Assembly: GCA_001770955.1 (NCBI GenBank)
Contig: MESL01000051.1
Coordinates: 1-64,000, forward strand
Length of the DNA stretch: 64,000 nucleotides
DNA from: Burkholderiales bacterium RIFCSPLOWO2_12_FULL_65_40
GTDB taxonomy: Bacteria > Pseudomonadota > Gammaproteobacteria > Burkholderiales > Burkholderiaceae_C
Direction: 5' to 3'
Below the pieces are notes generated by a model that made no database searches, was not told where the DNA came from, and saw only the letters and a list, made by a program, of their open reading frames with translations. Positions within the stretch are counted from its first letter, which is position 1. Each line of letters opens with the position of its first letter. Below, piece after piece: positions 48,505 through 56,037 of the stretch. Position numbers and translations under genes: made by a program.

Positions 48505-50550
48505 ATGGCAAAGTGGTACGAACTCAAGGCAAGCATCCCGCAAGCAGCGGGCGAGCCGCCCAAGCCTGCCGAGCTGCTGATCTACGGCAACATCGGCGAC
48601 CGCTGGAACGAAGACGGCGTGGTGGCCAGTGAGCTGGTGCGCGACCTGTCCGCGCTGGAGGCCGACACCATCAACCTGCGCATCAACAGCTACGGCGGCA
48701 GCGTGCCCGATGGCCTGGCCATTTACAACGCCCTGCGCCGCCACAAGGCCGCCATCAACGTCTTTGTGGACGGCGTGGCCATTTCGTGCGCCAGCTACAT
48801 CGCCATGGCTGGCGACACCATCACCATGGCGAAGAACAGCCAGATGATGATCCACGCCCCTTGGACGTTCGCCTACGGCAACTCCAACGACATGCGCGAG
48901 CAGGCTGACATTCTGGACCGCTACGCCAAAGCCATGGCCAGCGCCTACGCCGACAAGAGCGGCAAAACCTACGAAGACGCCCTGGCCTTGCTGACCGATG
49001 GCAAGGACCACTGGTACCTGGCAGACGAAGCCAAGGCCGAAGGCTTTGCCGACGAAGTGGGTGAAGAGGTGGCCGTGGCCGCATCGCTGGCCAACAGCTT
49101 CGACCTCTCGCGCTTCAAGGCCGCTGCCCCTGCTGCGGCCATCGCACCCCCCCAAGTTCCGCAACCGACTGCAGCTGCAGTCACAACAAAGGAGGCTTCA
49201 ATGCCCGCAACCGTGCCCGCAGCTGGTCAACCCGCTGCACCCTACGCTCGCACCAAGGACGAAAACACCCAGGTGCTCGCCATGTTCAAGCCCTTCGCAT
49301 CGCGCCCCGAAATCGCCGCGCTGCAAACCGAAGTGCTGGCCGACCCTGGCCTGACCATTGAAGCCATTCAGGCCCGCCTGCTGACCGAAATGGGCAAGGG
49401 CGCCGAGCCTGCCGTGCCGCAAAACTCCTTCCCGAAGATCGAGACGGTTTCTGATGAAGCCGACAAGGCCCGCGAAGCCGCCGTCAACGCCATACTGGTG
49501 AAGGCTGGCGTGGTGGCCGACGCGGAAAAGCGCCGCGCCATGTCCGCCAGCAACCCCGCCATGAGCCTCAGCCTGGTGGAGATGGCTAAGGCCGCCCTGG
49601 TGCGTTCCGGCATCCGCCACGACCATCTGGACAAGATGGGTGTGGTGGCTGCGGCCTTCACCCAGGGCACCAGCGACTTCCCCGTGCTGCTGGAAAACGC
49701 CATGCACAAGACGCTGCAGACGTCCTACGCCATTGCTGCCAACACCTGGAACCGCTTCTGCGCCACCGGCAGCGTGAGCGACTTCCGTGCGCACAACCGC
49801 TACCGCACCGGCAGCTTCGGCAGCCTCGATGCCGTCAACGAGCTGGGCGAGTACGTCAACAAGTCCATCCCTGACGGCGAAAAGGGCAGCATCGCCGCCA
49901 CCACCAAGGGCAACATCATCAACCTGAGCCGCAGGGCCATCATCGATGATGACCTGGGCGTGTTCGTGGGCCTGGCGAACATGTTGGGCCGCGCAGCAGC
50001 CCGCACGGTGGAAGCCGATGTGTACGCCCTGCTGGCCCTCAACAGCGGCGCAGGCCCCACCATGGGCGACGGCAAGGCGCTGTTCCACGCAGACCACGGC
50101 AACATCACCACCAGCGCAGCCATCACCATGGCCGCCCTGGATCTGGACCGCGTGGCCATGGCATCGCAAAAGGACGTGTCGGGCAACGACTACCTCGACC
50201 TGCGCCCCGCTGTGCTGCTGGTGCCCATTGGCCTGGGCGGCACGGCCCGCAGTATCAATGACGCGCAGTACGACCCCGACACCGCGAACAAGATGCACAA
50301 GCCCAACATCGTCAACGGCCTGTTCCGCGACATTGTGGACACGCCGCGCCTGTCTGGCAACCGCCGCTACCTGTTTGCTGACCCCTCCGAGGCCCCGGTG
50401 CTGGAAGTCGCCTTCCTCGACGGCAACCAGAACCCGTACCTCGAACTGCAGAACAGCTTTGACGTGGACGGTGCCCGCTACAAGGTGCGCCTGGACTACG
50501 GCGTGGCCGCTGTGGACTACCGAGGCGCCGTCACCAACGCAGGCGGCTGA
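48505..50550 (+). CDS. Prohead protease (ClpP-type)/major capsid fusion protein
   Basis: 681 residues. Residues 1-210 are a ClpP-like protease: INLRINSYGGSVPDGLAIYN, Ser in DGVAISCASYIAMAGD, His in SQMMIHAPWTFAYG. A linker of Ala/Pro/Gln (about 210-245) leads to a scaffold-like helical part (ENTQVLAMFKPFASRPEIAA, IQARLLTEMGKGAEPAVPQN) and then a Mu-type major capsid protein (DFPVLLENAMHKTLQTSYAI, FRAHNRYRTGSFGSLDAVNE, RTVEADVYALLALNSGAGPT, GKALFHADHGNI). The protease probably trims the scaffold and cleaves itself off during head maturation. A strong internal ribosome-binding site before Met233 (49201) can give the scaffold-capsid part separately. Confidence 0.93.
   Translation: MAKWYELKASIPQAAGEPPKPAELLIYGNIGDRWNEDGVVASELVRDLSALEADTINLRINSYGGSVPDGLAIYNALRRHKAAINVFVDGVAISCASYIAMAGDTITMAKNSQMMIHAPWTFAYGNSNDMREQADILDRYAKAMASAYADKSGKTYEDALALLTDGKDHWYLADEAKAEGFADEVGEEVAVAASLANSFDLSRFKAAAPAAAIAPPQVPQPTAAAVTTKEASMPATVPAAGQPAAPYARTKDENTQVLAMFKPFASRPEIAALQTEVLADPGLTIEAIQARLLTEMGKGAEPAVPQNSFPKIETVSDEADKAREAAVNAILVKAGVVADAEKRRAMSASNPAMSLSLVEMAKAALVRSGIRHDHLDKMGVVAAAFTQGTSDFPVLLENAMHKTLQTSYAIAANTWNRFCATGSVSDFRAHNRYRTGSFGSLDAVNELGEYVNKSIPDGEKGSIAATTKGNIINLSRRAIIDDDLGVFVGLANMLGRAAARTVEADVYALLALNSGAGPTMGDGKALFHADHGNITTSAAITMAALDLDRVAMASQKDVSGNDYLDLRPAVLLVPIGLGGTARSINDAQYDPDTANKMHKPNIVNGLFRDIVDTPRLSGNRRYLFADPSEAPVLEVAFLDGNQNPYLELQNSFDVDGARYKVRLDYGVAAVDYRGAVTNAGG
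49188..49203 (+). promoter_or_regulatory. Internal ribosome-binding site and start codon in the protease-capsid gene
   Basis: CAAAGGAGGCTTCAATG: a consensus AGGAGG seven bases before the in-frame ATG 49201, exactly at the junction between the protease linker and the scaffold/capsid part (MPATVPAAGQPAAPYARTKD). Translation from here would give a 449-residue capsid precursor in excess over the fusion. Confidence 0.72.
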
Positions 50551-50614
50551 TAGCTGCCACTGGCCGCCACAGCGCGGCCAGTAAGCCCACCCCCATCAAT
50601 CGAGGAAACCCAAC

Positions 50615-50977
50615 ATGACCACCACATTCAAGCAAGACGGCAAGGTGATCCAGTACACCGCTGGTGCCGACATCAGCGCTGGCGCTGTCGTCAAAATCGG
50701 CAACATCCTGGGCGTAGCCCTGACCAACATTGCCAACGGCGCTACCGGCTCCGTGGCCACCGAGGGCGTTTTTTCTGCGCCAAAAGTTGCTGCCGCCGTC
50801 ATTGCCCAGGGCGAGAGCCTCACCTGGGACGTGTCCGCTGGCGCCTTTGACGGCAAGGCCGCATTGGCCGCCGCGGGCGACGTGACTGGCGCCTGCGCCT
50901 TCGCATGGGCTGCTGCTGGTGCCACTACCACCACGGTGCTGGTCAAGTTCACCGGCGTGCCCGGCACCGTTGCCTGA
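50615..50977 (+). CDS. DUF2190 head decoration/cement protein
   Basis: 120 residues. MTTTFKQDGKVIQYTAGADI then SAGAVVKIGNILGVALTNIA, GVFSAPKVAAAVIAQGESLT and AWAAAGATTTTVLVKFTG. This is the DUF2190 pattern: small beta proteins encoded after the capsid gene that stabilise the head surface. ATG 50615 follows CGAGGAAACCCAAC. Confidence 0.88.
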   Translation: MTTTFKQDGKVIQYTAGADISAGAVVKIGNILGVALTNIANGATGSVATEGVFSAPKVAAAVIAQGESLTWDVSAGAFDGKAALAAAGDVTGACAFAWAAAGATTTTVLVKFTGVPGTVA

Positions 50978-50982
50978 TCGCC

Positions 50983-51297
50983 ATGAGCCTGGCCCCCTTC
51001 TCCGCCCTTGAATCGCGCCTGAACAGCGCGGTGCAAAAGCACATTGCCAACGCCACCGCTGTGCACAACGGCGGCGCCCCGTTCGGTGTGCTGTTCGACC
51101 GCTCCCCTGCCGACCCCTTCGGCACCGGCGCGGTCGATTCAGCGCGCCACGACGTGTCGTTTGTGGCGGCCAATGCGCCGGGGCTGGCAGAGGGTGGCAC
51201 GCTGGTCATTGACGGGGCGGCCTACACCGTGGCGTCTGGCGTGCAGCCTGACGCGGGCGGCTGGGTCACCCTGTCGGTTTACCCCAAGGCGGCCTGA
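50983..51297 (+). CDS. Head-tail joining protein (FII-like)
   Basis: 104 residues: MSLAPFSALESRLNSAVQKH, GGAPFGVLFDRSPADPFGTG, HDVSFVAANAPGLAEGGTLV, AAYTVASGVQPDAGGWVTLS. The size, beta content (GxxxxxxG-x-Y-x-V...PDGGGWV-x-L-x-L) and position between decoration and tail-terminator genes fit the lambda FII type. ATG 50983 lies six bases after the previous stop. Confidence 0.72.
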   Translation: MSLAPFSALESRLNSAVQKHIANATAVHNGGAPFGVLFDRSPADPFGTGAVDSARHDVSFVAANAPGLAEGGTLVIDGAAYTVASGVQPDAGGWVTLSVYPKAA

Positions 51298-51299
51298 CC

Positions 51300-51710
51300 A
51301 TGCTCGCCCTCGAAGCCCCCCTCAAAGCCCGCCTGCAGGCGCTGCCCCAGCTGACCGGCTGGGCGGTGCGCATGGGCACCGAGCATGCCGACCGGCGCGT
51401 GGTGCCTGCGGCCGATGTGCGCTGTGCGGGCGCATCGGTGCCAGACCGCAAGTCTGGCGCCGTGATGGTGGCGCCTGAGTGGCAAGTCACGCTGGTGCTG
51501 CGCCGGGGTGATGACGCCGCCGCGCTGCTCGACGCAGCCATGGCCGCTGTCATCACCAGCCTGCACAACTGGCAGCCCGGCCAGCAGGGCGGGCGCGGGT
51601 GGGAGCCATGGAGCCTGGCGCGCATCACCGAGCCGCTGCTGAGCGACGACGGATTGACGGGCTACGAACTCACCTTTTCGACCGGTGCCCGGTACATGGG
51701 CCAGCAATGA
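51300..51710 (+). CDS. Tail terminator protein (minor tail U-like)
   Basis: 136 residues: LKARLQALPQLTGWAVRMGT then CAGASVPDRKSGAVMVAPEW, QVTLVLRRGDDAAALLDAAM, AAVITSLHNWQPGQQGGRGW and PLLSDDGLTGYELTFSTG. The fold pattern (helix, strand 'W-x-V-x-L', two helices, 'Y-x-L-x-F-x-(T/A)') and place before the tail-tube gene suit tail terminators that cap the finished tail. Two bases after the preceding gene; its stop overlaps a small gene start. Confidence 0.72.
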   Translation: MLALEAPLKARLQALPQLTGWAVRMGTEHADRRVVPAADVRCAGASVPDRKSGAVMVAPEWQVTLVLRRGDDAAALLDAAMAAVITSLHNWQPGQQGGRGWEPWSLARITEPLLSDDGLTGYELTFSTGARYMGQQ

Positions 51711-51817
51711 ACATGAGCGAATCCACCCAAAAACTCCACCGCGCCCTGCTGCGCGCTGCCAAGGCGGCCATTGCAGCGTGGGAGCGGTGGCTTACCACCC
51801 AAACCGCGCAGCAGTAA
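51707..51817 (+). CDS. Tiny helical protein (36 residues)
   Basis: MNMSESTQKLHRALLRAAKA then AIAAWERWLTTQTAQQ. ATGA overlap with the tail-terminator gene stop. An amphipathic helix. It is followed by 148 bases without a gene before the tail-tube start. Function unknown; similar tiny coupled genes occur here in other siphophages. Confidence 0.5.
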   Translation: MNMSESTQKLHRALLRAAKAAIAAWERWLTTQTAQQ

Positions 51818-51965
51818 GCAGCGCACGCGCCCCGGCCGCAGGCCCTCGCGCACCAGTCACCGTTAAACCCACCGGGCACGCGAGCCGCCCACGCCACCCA
51901 CCACAGTGGCCCCAGCGGCACCCAGGCCTCCCCGGACTTGCAACCCAGCAACTCCGGAGAGCGCT

Positions 51966-52754
51966 ATGCCAATCACCAACATCACCAACGAGTACGCCAT
52001 CCCCCGGGGCCGCGTCTACTTCGACCGCTTCGACGCCAACGGCCTGCCCACAGGCGAGATTCCCCTGGGCAATTGCCCCGGCTTCACCTTCACAGCAGAG
52101 ACCGAAAAGGCCGAGCACTTCAGCTCCGAGAGCGGCCTGGCCGAAAAAGACGCTGCCCTCATCGTCAAGGTCAACCGCACCGGCAGCCTGACGTGCGACA
52201 ACTTCAGCCTCGACAACCTGGCCTTGTTCGTGTCGGGCAGCACCGAGACGCAAAGCCAGACCGCTGGCGACGTGGTGGACGAAGCCCACACCGTGCACCA
52301 GGGCCGCATTTACCAGCTGGGCGTGAGCAACAACGCCCCGGCCGGCGTGCGCAACATCACCGACGTGGTGGTCACCAGCTCTGACGGCCTCACCACCTAC
52401 GTGGCGGGCGTGGCCTACAACACCGACCTGGACCTGGGCCGCCTGCAGATCATTGCCGGTGGCCCCATTGCCGACGCCACCGCCATCAAGGTGGACTACA
52501 AGACCACGCTGAAAAGCTGGACCCGCGTCAAGTCCGGAGCAACCGCTGAAGTGTCGGGCGCCCTGCGCGTGATTGCCGACAACGCCAGCGGCACCAACCG
52601 CGACTGGTTCATGCCCAAGGTCACCCTCACCCCCTCGGGCGAGATCCCGGTGATTCAGGAGGGCACCGACTTCACCACCATGGAATTCGGGGTGGAAGTG
52701 CTGAAGGCCGCCAACCGCGAAGCCCTCTACATCGACGGCCGCCCAGCCGCCTGA
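51966..52754 (+). CDS. Major tail tube protein
   Basis: 262 residues. NITNEYAIPRGRVYFDRFDA, GEIPLGNCPGFTFTAETEKA, EHFSSESGLAEKDAALIVKV and NRTGSLTCDNFSLDNLALFV are typical of tail-tube proteins (a beta-sandwich that stacks as hexameric rings); an Ig-like or extra domain may lie at the end (IPVIQEGTDFTTMEFGVEVL). ATG 51966 follows CCGGAGAGCGCT. The next large gene is the tape measure. Confidence 0.88.
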   Translation: MPITNITNEYAIPRGRVYFDRFDANGLPTGEIPLGNCPGFTFTAETEKAEHFSSESGLAEKDAALIVKVNRTGSLTCDNFSLDNLALFVSGSTETQSQTAGDVVDEAHTVHQGRIYQLGVSNNAPAGVRNITDVVVTSSDGLTTYVAGVAYNTDLDLGRLQIIAGGPIADATAIKVDYKTTLKSWTRVKSGATAEVSGALRVIADNASGTNRDWFMPKVTLTPSGEIPVIQEGTDFTTMEFGVEVLKAANREALYIDGRPAA

Positions 52755-52763
52755 TCGCCCGCA

Positions 52764-52789
52764 GCACGGCGCCTGCTGCGGCGCCGTGC
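52764..52789 (+). terminator. Strong hairpin between tail-tube and tape-measure genes
   Basis: GCACGGCGCC-tgctgc-GGCGCCGTGC, a perfect 10-base GC-rich stem ten bases after the tail-tube stop. No T-run follows. It may stop part of the transcripts or protect the abundant tail-tube message from 3' decay, giving more tube than tape measure. Confidence 0.6.
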
Positions 52790-52866
52790 GGCTCCAAGTG
52801 CTGCCCAGGCCCGGCAGCAGCTGAAGCCGCCGCACTGCCCACCACCCCACCCGAAAGCACCCGCCC

Positions 52867-55647
52867 GTGGCAATGAAGCCCATTCAGATTCTGATCAACG
52901 CCAAAGACAACGCGTCTGCGGTGTTCAGTGGCCTGCAGGGCAAGGTGGCCGCCGTGGGCGCGGCCATCGCCACGTACTTCGGCATCAACGCCTTCGCGGG
53001 CGTCGTGAGCGGCGCTGCCGACCTTGAAACGGCCATGAGCCGCGTGCAGGCCGCTACGGGCGCCACGGGCGAAGAAATGCAGGCCCTGCGCAAGGCCGCA
53101 GAGGACGCGGGGGCCAACACCAAGTACACCAGCACCGAAGCCGCTGGCGCGCTGGAAAACCTGGCCAAGGCGGGCCTGAGCGCTACCGACGCCATTGCCA
53201 CCCTGCCCGCCGTGCTGAACCTGGCCCAGGCGGGCGACATTGGCCTGGCCGAATCGAGCGAGCTGGTCACCAAGGCCGTCATGGGCATGGGCCTGGCCTT
53301 CACCGACGCGGGCCGCGTGGCCGACGTGCTGGCCCTGGGTGCCAACGCCACCAACACCAGCGTGCTGGGCTTGGCCCAGGCGCTCAGCTACGCCGCCCCC
53401 GTGGCGCAAAGCCTGGGCCTGTCGCTCGAATCCACCGTGGCCATCATCGGCAAGTTTGCCGATGCAGGCATTGACGCCAGCCGCGCGGGTACCGCGCTCA
53501 ACAGCATCCTTTCGCAGTTCAGCAACCCGGCCAGCAAGTTCCGCGAAGAACTCAACGCCGCAGGCATCACCACCGGCAATTTTGAAACCGCCCTGCACCA
53601 GCTGGCCGCCGCAGGCCCCGCTGGCAGCAAAGCCATCAACGCCGTGGGGCAAGAGGCCGGCCCGGCCCTGCGCGCGCTGCTGAACCAGGGCATGGGCGCG
53701 CTCGATGGCCTGACCGAAAAGCTCAAAACCGCCGAAGGCAGCGCCGCCGCCACAGCAGCGGTCATGCAGAACAACTTGAACGGTGCGCTCAGCGGCCTGA
53801 GCAGCGCGTGGGACACCGTGAAAAACGCCCTGGGCACCCCTGTGCTGCCCGTGCTGCAGCAGGGCGTGGAGCAGCTCGCCGGGGCCTTCCGCACCGCCGT
53901 GGCAGACGGCACGGTTACCAAGTTCGGCGAAGCCATTGCCACCGCGTTCCAGGCCGGCATCAAGTGGGTGCGCGAGTTTCTGGGCACGGTGGATTTCACG
54001 GCCGTGCTGGCGCGGCTGCAGGTGTTTGCCGACAACGCCAAGCAGCGGTTTGACGAGTTCGGGCAATACGCCACCAACGCGGGCAACATCGTCAAGACCG
54101 CCTACGGCGTGATGAGTGCTGGCGCCAATGTGGTGCTGGTCGCCATCTATGGGATTGGAATAGCCTTTGCCGAGACGTCTGCAGGCATCGTGCGCGCGTC
54201 GGCGTTCATGTCGGAGTCGCTGGCAAAAATTGCTTTTGGCGATGCAAAGGAGCGGCTCATCCGGGAGGCCGCGCAAATGCGCGAAGTGCTGGCGGGCCTG
54301 ACGGGCGTCAGTGAGGAGTTCGGCAAGAAGGCTGCAGCGGCCCTTGATGATGCGACGGATGGTGCAAAGATTGCTGGAGAGGGTTTCTCTGGCCTGACCG
54401 ACGAGGTGAAGGGCACAAAAAAAGCGCTTGAAGAACTCAAGGATGCCACCGAAGCTTCCAAGAAAGAACTCGCGGCCTCAAATGAGGAGTTCCGAAAATC
54501 CGAGGTTCTTTACAGAAAGCAGGAAGAAGCAACCGCTGCAACTGCCCGCGCCACGGCAGAGCACGCCGAAAAAATCAGGCTTTTGCAGGAAGCGTACGAG
54601 GGCTTTATTCGGGCCGGTAACCTCAATGAAGCCATCATCACTTTCGATGAGCTGACCAAGGCGCAGCGTGCTGCGGCTGAATCAGCGGGCGGTGTTGCAA
54701 AGAGCGCAGAAGCCGCCGCCGCCGCTATCGCCGCAGCCTACAAAGACCTCGGCGTAACCACAGACGCCGACCTTAAGCAAGTGGCAGATCGTGCTAAAGC
54801 CAACTTCGATTTGCTGGCGAAAAGCGGCACAGCCAGTGCGCGCGAACTTTCAGCCGGGTTTGTCGATGCGGCCCAAAAAGCCATAGCTGCAAACGATGGA
54901 ATCGCCCCGTCCTGGGTGAAGTCCGAAGCCGCCGCGCGCGGCTACAAAGTGGAAGTGGATGCGGCCGGCAAGGCCACGCTGGTGCTAGCCGACAAAACGG
55001 ACCAGGCCACCGGCCGCATGGCCCGGGGCTGGCACGCATCACGCGAGGCCATTCAGGCGCAGACCGACGCCATGGACAAGCTCATGATGAAGTACACCAT
55101 GAGCGCCGACTACACCGAGCGCCAGATCAAGCTACTCGAGCGCGAAGCCGCCGCCGCCGAAAAAGCCGCCGAGGCCTACCGCAAAAAGTGGAACATGGAC
55201 AAAGAGGGTTACTCCCTCAACACCGCTGGCGAGCGCGTGCTGGCGGGCGAGTCGCAAGACCAGATAGACAAAGACATTGCAGAGCTGTACGGCGCTGCAA
55301 ATGTCGACAGCCCCGACGCCCAGCGCGCGCGCCAGCTGCGCGAGCTGGCGAAGCTGCGCAGCAAGGGAAGCGGTCTCGTTACCCAGCCAGACCTGAGCGC
55401 AGACGAGCGCCGCGAGCTGCAAGAGCTTGAGGCCCGGCTGCTCAACGGCATTGGCGCGGCGCCAAAAGACGCCCCATCGCGCGAGCCCGCCCCCACCCGC
55501 ACCACCACCAGCGGCATGGCCACCGGCACCCAGGTCACCATCAACCTCGAAGGGCGCGGCCGCACCGTCAACACCGACGCCGCAGGCGCCAACGCGCTGC
55601 AAGACCTGCTGCGCGAGCTGGGCAACGGCAGGGGCACCTACCAATGA
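52867..55647 (+). CDS. Tail tape measure protein
   Basis: 926 residues from GTG 52867 (ATG 52873 is an alternative). The N-terminal MAMKPIQILINAKDNASAVF then GLQGKVAAVGAAIATYFGIN and SRVQAATGATGEEMQALRKA, ALENLAKAGLSATDAIATLP, is the TP901/TMP signature; the middle has long helices (KALEELKDATEASKKELAAS) and one hydrophobic stretch (VVLVAIYGIGIAFAETSAG); the end VTINLEGRGRTVNTDAAGAN is the typical C-terminal tape-measure tail. Its length sets the tail length: by the usual 0.15 nm per residue this would give roughly 140 nm. Confidence 0.93.
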   Translation: MAMKPIQILINAKDNASAVFSGLQGKVAAVGAAIATYFGINAFAGVVSGAADLETAMSRVQAATGATGEEMQALRKAAEDAGANTKYTSTEAAGALENLAKAGLSATDAIATLPAVLNLAQAGDIGLAESSELVTKAVMGMGLAFTDAGRVADVLALGANATNTSVLGLAQALSYAAPVAQSLGLSLESTVAIIGKFADAGIDASRAGTALNSILSQFSNPASKFREELNAAGITTGNFETALHQLAAAGPAGSKAINAVGQEAGPALRALLNQGMGALDGLTEKLKTAEGSAAATAAVMQNNLNGALSGLSSAWDTVKNALGTPVLPVLQQGVEQLAGAFRTAVADGTVTKFGEAIATAFQAGIKWVREFLGTVDFTAVLARLQVFADNAKQRFDEFGQYATNAGNIVKTAYGVMSAGANVVLVAIYGIGIAFAETSAGIVRASAFMSESLAKIAFGDAKERLIREAAQMREVLAGLTGVSEEFGKKAAAALDDATDGAKIAGEGFSGLTDEVKGTKKALEELKDATEASKKELAASNEEFRKSEVLYRKQEEATAATARATAEHAEKIRLLQEAYEGFIRAGNLNEAIITFDELTKAQRAAAESAGGVAKSAEAAAAAIAAAYKDLGVTTDADLKQVADRAKANFDLLAKSGTASARELSAGFVDAAQKAIAANDGIAPSWVKSEAAARGYKVEVDAAGKATLVLADKTDQATGRMARGWHASREAIQAQTDAMDKLMMKYTMSADYTERQIKLLEREAAAAEKAAEAYRKKWNMDKEGYSLNTAGERVLAGESQDQIDKDIAELYGAANVDSPDAQRARQLRELAKLRSKGSGLVTQPDLSADERRELQELEARLLNGIGAAPKDAPSREPAPTRTTTSGMATGTQVTINLEGRGRTVNTDAAGANALQDLLRELGNGRGTYQ

Positions 55648-56033
55648 GCACAACCCACCACACCCTGGGCCTTGTCCAGATCCCGCGCGGCATGGTCTGG
55701 GCGGATGAATTCAACTGGGCCGAAGTCGATCGCGCAGCCGAATACAGCATCACCGGCGCCCTGCTGATCGACGCCGCCGTGCGCCAGGCGGGCCGCCCCA
55801 TCACGCTGGAGGGCAGCGACAGCGCAGGCTGGATCACCCGCGCCACGCTGCTGCAGCTGCAGGCCCTGGCGCAAGACCCCGACGCCACCCACGCCCTCAC
55901 GCTGGCCGATGGCCGCGCGTTCACCGTCAGCTTTGCGCCCGGCACCCCCATCACCGCCACCCCCGTGGCCCGGCCCGAGCTGCCCCCCAGCCACCACCCC
56001 TACGTCGCCACCGTGCGGCTGATCGAGGTTTGA
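55644..56033 (+). CDS. Tail protein after the tape measure
   Basis: 129 residues: MSTTHHTLGLVQIPRGMVWA, FNWAEVDRAAEYSITGALLI, AAVRQAGRPITLEGSDSAGW then THALTLADGRAFTVSFAP. The 'L-x-G...W-x-x-V-x-x-(A/S)-x-x-Y-x-x-(T/D)G-x-L-(I/V)...GRPITL' pattern with a following 'L-x-L-x-DGR-x-F-x-V' is seen in small beta proteins near the tail tip. ATGA overlap with the tape-measure gene. The exact role is unknown. Confidence 0.66.
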   Translation: MSTTHHTLGLVQIPRGMVWADEFNWAEVDRAAEYSITGALLIDAAVRQAGRPITLEGSDSAGWITRATLLQLQALAQDPDATHALTLADGRAFTVSFAPGTPITATPVARPELPPSHHPYVATVRLIEV

Positions 56034-56037
56034 CCCC

